From positions 235,001 through 299,000 of the forward strand of contig JAUPFP010000026.1 of assembly GCA_036925085.1 (NCBI GenBank): a stretch of DNA of 64,000 nucleotides, read 5' to 3'. This document shows, piece after piece, positions 32,800-43,183 of this stretch (position 1 is the first letter of the stretch; each line of letters opens with the position of its first letter). Under the pieces are notes generated by a model, which saw only the letters and a list, made by a program, of their open reading frames with translations, was not told the DNA's origin and did no database searches. The stretch comes from Brachycybe producta. Lineage: Eukaryota; Arthropoda; Diplopoda; Playtdesmida; Andrognathidae. The translations under genes were made by a program, and so were the position numbers.

Positions 32800-33479
32800 T
32801 GTAACACCCTGTAATTCGTGATCGCGCCAAAACCATAGCCCGGGGGTAAACAACTCTCAACCATCCCTCCCTCTCCTCTGACTCACCTTTCTGACTCATA
32901 CCCAGGTGGCGGATTAATATACATAGGACCATGGTCACTTGGACCTGGTTACACCTCACAGGTGTACACAGGTACAAGGTATATAAGGGCCGTGCTCCTC
33001 TTTGTAATTAGTTCTTGTCCTTGCCTTTGTATTACGTAGATTTTATCCGTACCACAGTATGTGCATGAGGACACACCATTAGTATAATGTATTCATCTTT
33101 GTATTCTGTGTTTCTATACAAATGATGAATAAAAGCGTTATAATAAGAAACAGCGTGGTCTTTATGTTTCTGTAATCAACTTCTCTTCAGAGGCCTGAGA
33201 CTACATAAGGCAGGAGGTATACGATTCCTTAGCCGGTACAACATCTTCTCTTGTCGGTGTACCAAAAGGAGAAGATGTTTCAGTATATCAGCATCGACCG
33301 GAAGAGAGAGGGATGGCCGCCACTCTGCTGCATAGATTTCACCTTCATGCAGAAGGGTGACCACAATCCATCTCTATCCACCTTTCTTTGCAGCTCGAAT
33401 CTTCTCCATACGGGCACCGCACGGAGAACATGTCATCTAAAGGTTGGTAAAATAAAATGGTCAATGTCAAAAGCTCACA
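32800..33479 (+). mobile_element. 5' LTR of element D
   Basis: A 680-bp LTR starting TGTAACACCC and ending AGCTCACA. It has a TATATAAG box at about 32980 and an AATAAA signal at about 33125-33130. The first 280 bp match the minus-strand fragment at 18107-18380. Two bases after its end comes a primer-binding site, which fixes this as a 5' LTR. It cuts the family-A pol copy upstream. Confidence 0.85.
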
Positions 33480-33481
33480 TT

Positions 33482-33497
33482 TGGTGGAGGTGCGGGG
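33482..33497 (+). promoter_or_regulatory. tRNA primer-binding site of element D
   Basis: TGGTGGAGGTGCGGGG, three bases downstream of the LTR CA end. Its complement ends CACCTCCACCA, which from memory fits the 3' end of tRNA-Ala. The same 16-mer occurs after the element-E LTR (48667-48682, minus), linking D and E. Confidence 0.75.
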
Positions 33498-35483
33498 TAT
33501 AGCTCCATTTGCCTTCTCCGACCTATCAACAACCTTTGTCCTAAGTCTCAGGATTGTGCCTCACAAGGCTTCGTCCGTCCTTTTTATGTTGGAACCACGT
33601 ATGGAGACCCTCGATCACGTCAAAGCCAACTGCGTGGCGCCGTTTTTTTTTGTGGAATCGCAAAAGATACTTGTGGCTACACACACCACGTGTCGACCGT
33701 GCGATTCTGTGTCCTGTTCTTAGAGACACGTGGGAAAAGAACTTTTGTCTGCCAACCGCTTAGCACTCGGGAACCAAGGGGACAATCGTTGTGGACACAC
33801 GTGTTTCCCTCCACGTTTTTGTGTTTTATGTTTCCATCATCATCACCCACTGTTATCTTCACTCTTCTTTAATTTTCGAAGTGAAACCCACTCAACCCTC
33901 CTCCGTATCATTGGTTGGTGTGTGGGCAACACTTCAAACAAATTCTTTTTACTTTCCGAGAGGAGTTTGCTCAGCCGAAACTCCGTATCATTGTGAGGTG
34001 AGCCAATAAATCTCAGCTACTTATCTTTCCACCTATTAATAGGCTTTTAAAGGACATGTGTGTCTTTTAAAATGCCCTATTATCTTCACTCTTCATTTTT
34101 AATTTTCAAGTGAGTTTTTGTCCTAACTCCATATCATTGTTAGGGGCTTACAAGCTTGAAAACACTTTATCTAGCCACGTGGGACTTTTTTGTCCCCCTT
34201 TCTCTTTGTTCCTTGTTTTCACATTTTGTTTCCCTTGGGACCCTCTATGTCCCAAGTCATGATCTTCAATTTCTTTCTCATCATCACCTCAATGCAGCCT
34301 CATATGAACTTTCTCCATTGGACAGCATTGAAGCCCGGCCGCCATCTTGGATCGACAGGACACTCTTCAAAAAGCGCCAACGGAGCGGTTTTTCCCTCCT
34401 TGTGAGCTCATTGTTGTAATTTTTTCATCTTTTTGTGTTCTCTTCTTCTCTCTTCTCTTCCAGAGGGTTGCACATACGCACCCCCTGGTGGAGTTTCTCT
34501 TGTCAGAGAAAACTTCTCTTTTTCTCTGAATTTTCTCTCTTTTTGTGTTCTTCCTCCTGGCCACCATAAAAATGTGCCTGGAGGAATTCTTCAAGTCATC
34601 ATTTTTGGACATTGCAATAAACCGGAAGTCGCCACACCGGCACCACCTATGGACTTCTTCATTCTACTCAACATAGTCCCTCACTGGGCACTGACTCTGT
34701 CTTTCTATCCAGAGACATCCAGCAGTGAGGACACAAAATTTCAACAGTTTGAACATTTCTTCTGGTTCACCAAGCACTTAGCTTGTTGAACAATCTTCCA
34801 TTTCTGCACTGATTTTCTTTTTTTTAATAAATCTAAATTGAAACTTTTGATGTGCGGTAGCCGCACCTAAGTTTTATACTTTCAAGTAAATCAGCTTTCT
34901 TCTCTTGCTTTCAGGAAAGTTCAGCCATCTTGAACTTCTCCCTTGTTTGTTCCTCTTCAGAAAGTTCAGCCATCTTGAACTTTCGTTTTTTTTTGTGTTC
35001 TCTACACACACATTCTTAATTCTTGCTTTTCCAGTAAACCTAAAAGTGCGGGCACCGTGCTCTAGCTTTTCTCTTCGTATTGCTGACTATCTGACTCAAT
35101 AAAGAACTCACGACACTCTACATCAGTTTGGAACCAAAAATCGCCACACGCCCAAATGAGGACACAACCAATACGATACAACGATCACCACACTAACGGA
35201 GTGAACGGCCACTTCGTTATACACGTCACAAGCATAGGTAAACTATCATTACTCAGTGTATAAGGGTACGATAGTGTCGGTTACCGACAAGCACCAAATT
35301 ACCGGTGCACAGTGACGTCACCGACATACAACTTCACGAACTGAACGAATATTATCATACCAGAACTCCTTAAGTGTAGTTCAGAGTGTACTCGAGAACC
35401 GTCAGAGCTGCACACACCGACTTGGACTTCGTCGGACTCGTTCGTCACCGCACATCCACATTACACAAGCCGCATCATCAAAC
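33498..35483 (+). other. Long untranslated leader of element D
   Basis: Two kilobases between primer site and gag with no supportable gene. The plus strand is strongly T/C-rich at about 33800-35050, with recurring TTTTTGTGTTCTCTTC-type runs. A short palindrome, AAGTTCAGCCATCTTGAACTT, occurs twice 45 bp apart (about 34916-34937 and 34961-34983). The last 300 bp before gag are richer in AC/CG words. The many 60-118-codon frames here have no domain and are not called. Confidence 0.55.
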
Positions 35484-37050
35484 ATGGCTGCTTCATATGA
35501 CCCTACGGATTCCCTGCCTGATCACCAGGGTTTGCACGAGGATCTGTTGGATGCACCCATCACTGATGCGACACCACCGCCACGGCCGACTGGGGCCGAG
35601 TTTGAACACCTATCACAACAAATGGTCGCACTATCGACTCGCATGTCCCAGCTCATAGACGACCGATTCACGCCGAATCGACCGACTACACCACGGCGGA
35701 CAACACGCACATACCGACGTCGCGACGATGACTCGGATGCCTCTTCAGCCCCCTATGTTGGCTATAGAGAGCATCACGATCGTTACGACAGACACTACAC
35801 ACCGCACACACGTCATCTACTGCGCCACCCTGACTGGCAACAAGCTATCGAACACCAAGAGCAGTCAGATAATCCGCAACACAGAGATGGGAGTGCGGAG
35901 ATACTGATAATGACACCCACTGATTCTCCTCACTCGCTTGTCTGGGTTGCACGAAGTGGTCGCCACTCGGCACCCCCGGAACAACAGCCTCACCAAGGAG
36001 CGACACAAGGCACTTCAGTTTATGCGCCACGTTTTCCACTCCAAGGGGTAGGTCTGATGCCCGCTGGAATGCCAAACGTCCAGAATGGCATCTATCGACC
36101 AGCCCCCAGAGAACCCTCTGTGGATGACTTCAATAAGAAGTATAGTGGTCGCCACCCTGCTGACTCAATCCAAAAATTTGCCGGATTGACAGGTTTCTGT
36201 CCCTTCCTGGAAGAATTCGAGGAAGTGGCCCACCTGTACGGCTGGAAAGTCCACCATAAGGAGGAATACATCACAGGGTGTTTCACTGGGGCTACCCGCA
36301 CATGGTTGAGCAAGCTGAGGTATGAGCTTCAGGACATTCCTTGGCCAGCCCTGAGAGTACAGATGGTGGACACGTTCGGAAAGCCGAATGAGCTAGCCAT
36401 CTTGGAGAAACAGTATGCAGAGATGCTCCAGAAAGAAGGCGAGAGTACACAAGCTTTCATCTGGAAGTTTAATAATACTCGGCAACCGAATTTACCCACA
36501 ACTAAACGATCAGCTGCATATAAGTCAGTTGCGCCGTGCTCTACATCCAATCATCCAGAGTGCTGTGCACCATGCATCTACGACGTCGTTCAAGGACTTT
36601 GCAAACACCGTCCTAAATATGGAGGTGGTTCTGCTTTCCTTGAATAAATGGCTGACGGAACCAAAACCCGCAGCTGATTCACAGTCAAGTAAAGGAGCAT
36701 CGAAGACCGACCAGGAGCCGGCGGCAGCCGCCAGCCCTAAAGACAAAACGGTCTAGGCACAATAAAAAGCCTAGTCAAACTGCTGCCAACAATTCGAACC
36801 GACACTCTGCAACGGACCCCCAACCAGACACACCTCGCACGTTCGACAAGAGCAAGTCAACGTGCTATAATTGTGGGAAGTTGGGGCATTTCCTCCGTGA
36901 GTGTCGGCAACCGAAAAAGAAGGTCGCTATCAAGCAGTTTGGAGAGCCGGTTACCGACTATGACACCGAAGGAGAGGTGCCGGAAACAGATATCATCACT
37001 GAGAACGGCGTTGAGTTCGGTCAAGAACGTTCAGAAAAAATAAAAAAATG
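35484..37050 (+). pseudogene. gag: Element D gag with zinc knuckle (frameshifted)
   Basis: A 387-codon frame starts MAASYDPTDS at 35484 and carries an acidic/Pro N-terminus, an Arg/Asp/Tyr-rich stretch and a capsid-like region (FCPFLEEFEEVAHLYGW near 36195-36245, then TWLSKLRYELQ near 36300 and MVDTFGKPNE near 36364), typical of a retrotransposon gag. Near 36466-36480 the frame slips by one; homologous coding continues in the frame open at 36415-36756 (GNRIYPQLNDQ...LRRALHP). The zinc knuckle CYNCGKLGHFLREC lies at about 36862-36903 in yet another frame. The gene is dead by at least two frameshifts. The start follows an AAC immediately before ATG. Confidence 0.85.
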
Positions 37051-37680
37051 AAAAACACCGAGAAGAAAACACCAAGAAGAAAACACCGTGCTCCCCTTTA
37101 TTATGGCTGGACATCATTGACCATGCTGTTGACAGTAGAAAGACAGAAAAACTTCAAAGTGACAATTGCTCTGGGGGCCAGATCAATACACTGAGACTTC
37201 AAAGAAAAACAAACAATGAAAAAACTGCAGGACATAAACGGATAGAAGAAGAAAAAAAACAGTTTTGTGAGAGCGGACACTTTCAATTAAATAATAAAAT
37301 TGAAGCACCTGTCACCCTCTCAATTAAAATCGAATTTCTGGGACACCAACTCCCTTCTCACCACCCCAAGAAACAATAACAGACAGCAAGGTACATTAGT
37401 AACCTTGCTGACCCATCTACATCACCTTTTCAAAAGACATTAGGGAAAGGAAGGGGAGAAAGTTAATGGGCAACTTCACACATCAGTGTGAAAATAAATA
37501 ACGGCCCCTCTCCCTCGAGATTCCTTAGTCCTTTTGTTTATCCAAAAATAATAAACAGGACCTGCCTCTGATAAAAATTAGATCAACACCTCTCACATCT
37601 AGTATCGGTGGGACAACCCCACCCCCAATAAATAAAGTCGTGAAGAAACCAATTAGAGTAAGGTGTTTTATTCTAAAATG
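37051..37680 (+). pseudogene. pol: Element D pol vestige, internally deleted
   Basis: Only scraps remain. A frame near 37125-37190 reads MLLTVERQK...VTIALGARSI, in the position of a protease but without the D-T/S-G triad. About 140 bases later IEFLGHQLP (near 37330) resembles the KxLGH motif of the reverse transcriptase C-terminus. Palm, fingers, RNase H and integrase are absent, so a large internal deletion is likely. No 3' LTR was found before the next unit. Confidence 0.5.
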
Positions 37681-37689
37681 GGCCGGGCC

Positions 37690-40196
37690 TTATAACTTTT
37701 AAAAATTAAATAGAAATATATACAAGTGACCAAACCTGGTCAATTACTATTTGATTTGCTCTTATCAAGAAATCACTCGATCTCTTCACTTCGTATCTTC
37801 CAATCTTCGAACCTTCAATTTATTCTGGTGCCAAGTCAAGTTTAATTCCGGACTTCTTCAGTTTTTCGTTGTTCATCCAAAGCTTGAGTGCCACCTTCAA
37901 GCCTTCGAACTCTCGTGCAGCACATCAGACCTTCAGACCTTTTTCGACCACTTAATCGGGGACCGATTTCTGTTATTATTTGGAAGTGAACACCAGAAGC
38001 GGGACTTTTTGGAAAGTAAAAACTTTTTAAACTCTTAAAATATGCCAGGTACAGGCTCATGGAGAAGAGGCAGAATGATGTTTGCCTCTTCTAGTGAAGA
38101 TGAGACAGAGAGTGGAACGGCGGGGACCGCTGAACCCCTTTCTCAATCTACCTGCCAGCTACGAAAAGCAGGCACCGCCAGTGCGCCCAAAACAAGGAGA
38201 GAGTCGCCAAATGTTACAGCCAGGCGTTGCACCTCCTCCGAACCAGAGAATTTTCACCGGCGCCGGGAGAAGCACCTAAAAGCAAACTTCAAGCGACCTG
38301 CAAATGTCGGACATGAAGGAAAACCTGCTGCTCCAAGTAGCATCGTGTCTTTCGACGTTACAACATCGAAACACTACTGGGAGGAGCGGGAAGACCACAT
38401 TGATATTAACACGATGGCATGGGGCTTAACCAGGCATTTCGCGATAGCCTCGTGCCTGGCCAACCCATCCCAGATGGAGCTGCAGCAAGAGGGAAGGGTG
38501 GTGGAGGCGGATCTGTGCCTTCCCCTCTCGAAGACCTCCAGTTGGAACTACAAAGGGAGGCTGCTCTTCGCCAGGAAACAAAGACAAGATGGAAGGGGAG
38601 GCCAACTTGGCGTACCTCCGCACAGTTTGCGTCCGCCTAGCCGAGCTGGGTCTGCCTTGTACTGCACAACTCCCGAAGGAGGAGCTCCTACGAATCGAGG
38701 CCCAACTCCAAGAGGCCGCACAAGCTCCATTGTCAGCCACACCATCACAGCCACCTTTGAACTCTCCAGCGACCCTGATGACTAGCCTCTCTACGTCTCC
38801 TTCCCCATCTGTGACGCCACTGGAGCCTTCCGGAACCAATGTTTTTGGAGGTCGTGGTTGCGTCCTTGGCCGAAGAAGAAGGCCGCTTGGATCGGTTAGA
38901 TGAAGCTAGACGGGACATGGTCCAGGAAGGTGGCTTCCTGGTCGGGGACCGTCGATTCTTCATCAGGGAGATTCCCACCATGCAGTTGAAGAAGGACGGC
39001 ACAAAGAAGCCCAAGAAGAAGTCCGGAGATGCACGAATCACTGCTAGGGCCAAGGCTCTCGCAGAGAGAGAGGCTAAGCTCAAGGCTCAGGAGGAGGCAT
39101 TGAAGAAGTTCACGCCTGCTCTAGGGCTTCGTGCTGAAATTCTCGCCCGCCCTGATGGTTGTCCAGGGGCTGCTTGGCCGGAGAAGCCGGTTGTTGTATC
39201 GGGTCCGCCCGAGGCAGTAGCTGGCAGCTCAGGCTGGCAGTCGGACAATCCGAAGAGGGACCGGCGAGCGGAAAAAAGGCGGCTCAGCCTCCAGTACCCA
39301 CTCCCAGTAAAACGGGGAAATCTGTGAGTGGTGGTGGTGGCAAGGGACAAAAAAGGTCCCGCCCTTACACCCCACCAGTTGCCGAAAGCTCAAGAAGTAA
39401 GAAGCTAACCACCCACCGACTCCTGACCGGCCCAGTAAGTTGTCGGGGTCAGTTAAGTCTGACACGACGCATGGTCAACCTTCCTCTCACGGGAAGAAAA
39501 AGAAAAAGGACCGTAAAAGGTGCAAGCGTGAGAGGAAGAGGAGACCGACACCCTCCAGTAGTAGGCGCCAGGGAGCCAAAACTGAAGGCATTGTGGTGGA
39601 GAAGGAGGATTCCTGGCGTGCCTGCCTGAGCACACCGGAACTCCTCCTTTTCCGCCACAATGCCTCCAGTTTCGGCTCCCTGGCGCCGGGAGTCAGCCGA
39701 TCCATACCCATCCCGTTAAGGCGGCACGGATGGATGGTAGGTCGATGCACGACGTTTTGGTAGGCACGCATCCATCCTCCCCAAAGGTGGATGCGGTCTC
39801 GAGCCTGCAGGCTCGAGCGGTGGGAACCCTACACCGTGTGACTTTGCCCTCACCTAAGGGCGAAGGAACCTCGGTGGTAGGAGTCAGTGTTCCCCCAAGA
39901 CGTGACCCCGTGACCCCCAGTGGGGGTACTCCTTTCTCTCCGGTTCATAGCGGTGGGGTATTTGATACCCTAGGACCAGAAACGTCAACCTCCCCTAGGC
40001 CTGAGGCTGAGGGATGGCGTATTGGCGCTTTGCCCCTGTATTCAGATGCAGAGGTGTATCTGAATAACCGACTGGGTCTTTGGCAGGACCAGCCGGGAAT
40101 GGAGGGTTGCCAGTATTTGAATTTCAGTTTGAAAAATTACTCTGCAAGCAGCCATAAAGGCCTATGTCAGAGGGACACGAGTCCAAGTGCAGCATA
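37690..40196 (+). pseudogene. Unrecognised frameshifted gene, ORF1-like
   Basis: A T/C-rich leader (37690-38041) precedes a start codon at 38042 (MPGTGSWRRG). Coding potential moves through several frames: 38042-38440, then 38419-38640, then 38589-38835, then 38839-39327 (SLAEEEGRLDRLDEARRDM, a Lys-rich KKDGTKKPKKKSGDARITARA stretch and a coiled-coil-like EREAKLKAQEEALKK), then a basic/Ser-rich part and 39730-40196 (ALPLYSDAEVYLNNRLGLW near 40030-40085). Composition (charged coiled coil, basic and Ser/Pro linkers) resembles ORF1 proteins of non-LTR elements, but no domain is certain. The G+C content is well above its surroundings. I do not know the family. Confidence 0.45.
39564..39687. repeat. 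Inverted repeat within the ORF1-like gene
   Basis: Arms about 39564-39612 and 39638-39687 are reverse complements with roughly five mismatches (GGCGCCAGGGAGCC outer end; loop near 25 bases). The arms interrupt the reading of the surrounding gene, so an inverted duplication or tiny fold-back insertion is likely. Confidence 0.8.
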
Positions 40197-40506
40197 GAAA
40201 ATGCATTGTCAAAACCAGAAAATATAAAAAGTGAAAAAAATATTAATATTTGCAAGAGACGTGAATCGTTGCAGACCGTTCGAGCGTTGACATGATAGTA
40301 TGAGGAGAGAAAATTCTTAGTAATCCTCAATTGCAGCTGTTCCCGTTCGTAAGGACGGGGCACGAGATGGGAGTTCCATGTTTCATTATTCCTGGAATTG
40401 ACAAGTATAAACAAACACTGGAATCCTATTTAAATTTTTCAGTCTGCTAGTAAAGAAGGAACGAGACATATCGTTTGGTGTTTTGTAAAGACTAAACATT
40501 TAAACA
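40197..40506. other. Unassigned spacer
   Basis: No feature except moderately AT-rich sequence with short A-runs near 40225-40245. Confidence 0.3.
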
Positions 40507-41727
40507 ATGACAGCTAAAGCAAGTAGCGTAGTAACTCATGGTGTGGATGAGTGTATTGTTTTTGGTTTCCCTTCTCAGTTGAATAAACAAGTTCTGCCAA
40601 GTTACGGTGATGTGATGAGATGCTACCTTCATTTACGTAAAGCACTATCTTGGCCGCAAAAATTGAAGAAATATGGGTTACAGCTTCTATTCCCAGTGTG
40701 TCAAGAAACCGAATCTTGAAAATGATAGAAACATATCATGGAAAGTATTAGAACTTTCTCAGAAGTATAGGCCAAAAAGGAAGTTAAACATTTGAATTAA
40801 CTTTATATGCTTTCAAAAAGGATTCAGAAAAACGTTTTGATGTGGCTGCTTGCAAATGCGCGAAATTTTCATCTTGCTAATGTAAAAAACCAAATAAGTC
40901 CCGAAAATGAAAGTCTTTTTTGCAAAATCAAAGAACATTGAAACAAATGAAAATTGGTGGGGTTGATAAAAAAAACGACTGAACAATTGCTCAAGCGTGC
41001 GATTAGAAACCAGAAAGTAAAGAAAAGACTTGAAAATGCCAAGTACCAGGGTTCAGAAACGAATAAAAATGAATTGGGACAACTTTCGGAAAGTTCCAAA
41101 ACTATGAGTGAAAACAGTGTAGATTCGAGTTCTTAGTGAAGAGGAAGCTATAAGCCAATCAGATGAAAAGGGAAAACCATTGTTGTCAAGTGGCCAATCA
41201 ACGTTTTCCTAGCCGGCAACCTCTCAGTCACAAATGCGAGTGAAGTTACCTACATTAGCATCAGTTTATGATAGGACCGGCATTTCATATTGTAAATCAG
41301 CTATTATTGCAAGTGCAGTGCTTCACGACGTGGGTCTTATAAAAACAACTGACACTAGCAAAGTAGTGGACCGAAAGAAAGACGACAAAGGCAGAAAAAT
41401 CGTGAGAGAGTCACGAACAAAAGTAACAAGGAGTTGGTTCAGTGTGGGGATAGCATTTTCAGGGGTTCATATTTTGATGGAAGAAAAGATAGAACGATTG
41501 TCCAACAAACAAGGTGCTAAAAACATCAGAGGATCCATTGTTGAAGAACACATAACTGTGGTGGAAGAGCCAGGCTCAAGATTTTTGGGACACTTACCCC
41601 CTCAATCTCGCTTGAAATATAAACAGAATTATTGAATTCTTGCAAAAGAAAGCAATCGATACATCTACAATAATAGCGGCAGGGTGTGATGGAACTAACA
41701 ATAACGCAGGAACTAACAGTAACATAT
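40507..41727 (+). pseudogene. Decayed invertebrate repeat-family protein
   Basis: Three plus-strand pieces: 40507-40719 (VLPSYGDVMRCYLHLRKAL), an eroded Lys-rich middle, and 41234-41635 (LPTLASVYDRTGIS, then IASAVLHDVGL, a GSIVEEHITVVEEPGSRFLGH block) continuing after a stop into IIAAGCDGTNNNAGTNS at about 41660-41715. I recall this order (CDRTGVSDRAAA..., VEEHI..V.EPGS.Y.GH, GCDGT) from abundant uncharacterised proteins in arthropods and cnidarians that behave like transposon or integrated-element genes. The spaced acidic residues hint at an RNase H-like fold, which is inference. The gene is truncated at 41727 by the family-A element on the opposite strand. Confidence 0.5.
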
Positions 41728-43170
41728 TCGCATTGAGGACTCGGCGACCTTTCTTGGTCGCACCTCTCAACTTAGTCGGAAGCCCCTGGTCGACCATCTC
41801 CATGAGTTGGGTCTCCTCCTCTCAACTTAGATGGATCGTCCAGTCCCAAAACTAGAGCTGCCTCCACAGCGTGAGCTGTCCCCACACCCTCCCCTGTCTC
41901 TAGGGCAATGGGTACTTCGGCAACGTTCTCAAGCCATATGTTGTAAGAGCCTTCTTCTGTGGCTTCGGCAATTCCTGCCACCGCCAACAGACCACGGACA
42001 CCTAAGGCTTTACGGTGGGGCTCAACGAGAAGCAGCTGTCCAGGGCCAGCATGCTCTATCAAGCTCACGGAAACCACCTTCAGCTCATGAGCTGACAGCC
42101 ATACGTTCTCCAACAGTCGCAGGGAACAAACTTCCCCGTTCCTAATTGGAGAACTGGTCTCGGCGAGCGTGGGTGACATAATGTCAACCCACACATCCAC
42201 CTTTTCAGGCTCCTCAGGCATACCTTCCGGTAACCCGTACGGAGGGAGTAGCAGAGGCTCCACAGAATCGTGAAGCTTCGCCAACGCCTCCAACAACGAG
42301 TTAGGAAGTTGTACCGAAGTACCCTGCAAAGCCTGAACGGCAAGTGCGGCATGAAGAGCATCTGGATGTGCATTCCAGATGTCTTCCCGGAAATAGACTT
42401 TCCGGCTCACGACATCCAACATCAACCCAAACCGGGAAGCCAGATCAACGCCTATTACGGCTTCCCCTTCACCCTCAATGAGGAGAAGATGGGTATGTAT
42501 GGACCGTCCATGGATTGACATGTCCACGTACATGACTCCTTCTATCTTGATGGAGGACACGCTCATGCCAGTCAGGAATGAGGGGAGGTTAACTTCCTGC
42601 ACCGGTAGCTCCATCTCCCGTGCCACCGACATGCTCACGACCGATACTTCGGCCCTGGTGTCGACGATCGACTCATCCAGCTGACCATCCATCGGCACCA
42701 GAACACGTGGTGCCCCACGCAAGTATGCACGGCTCTGTAATTCTGAAATGGGCAACCGTCGTTGCCCGACATTACTTTTCTGAGCCTCATCCGAATTCCC
42801 GTCCACAGGGAACGGTCGTACCGGATGCTCAGGGGCCTCGCTTCCAGTCTCCACTCCAGGAGACTCACCAGGCCTGGGCGACAGCATGGGTGCACCAATG
42901 CTCGAAGCCCTCGTAATGCCCGCACCATTCGAACCTTCCTCCCCACCATCAGGGAAGAAAGGTGCCACCCAGCTCTTCAGCCAGGCAAGCGCAGCTTCCA
43001 ATGAGTGGCTTTGCTCCTGAAATACCCACTGGGTAATTTCTGGGTCCGCAAACCTGGCCAGAGGCACCCCTGTTTCATGCAGGATACCCAAATATCTGGA
43101 GACTGCCCGAAGATACGCTCCTTCTTTACTTCGCCGGTTTTGCCGGGCACCTGAACTTTCAAGCAGTACA
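41728..43170 (-). pseudogene. pol: Family A (third copy) protease and pol N-terminus
   Basis: A 439-codon frame (43091-41772) on the minus strand, downstream of gag. It has an N-terminal linker (MGILHETGVPLARFADPEI), the protease site reading IVDTRAEVSVVS at about 42650-42685 (Arg where the triad needs Gly), AVIGVDLASRFGL near 42430, and a C-terminal LIEHAGPGQLLLVEPHRKALG segment seen also in the second copy at 30955. Compared with that copy, a one-base shift near 41765 creates a stop, after which homology (KLRGA...GRRVLNA) runs only to about 41728. The reverse transcriptase and everything after it are missing, so this copy is 3'-truncated. Confidence 0.85.
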
Positions 43171-43183
43171 GGTCGACTGCAGC

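Noticed and set aside
33176-35102. Many 60-118-codon frames in the element-D leader
   Set aside because: They follow pyrimidine-rich composition (Phe/Ser/Leu-rich peptides) and contain no domain.
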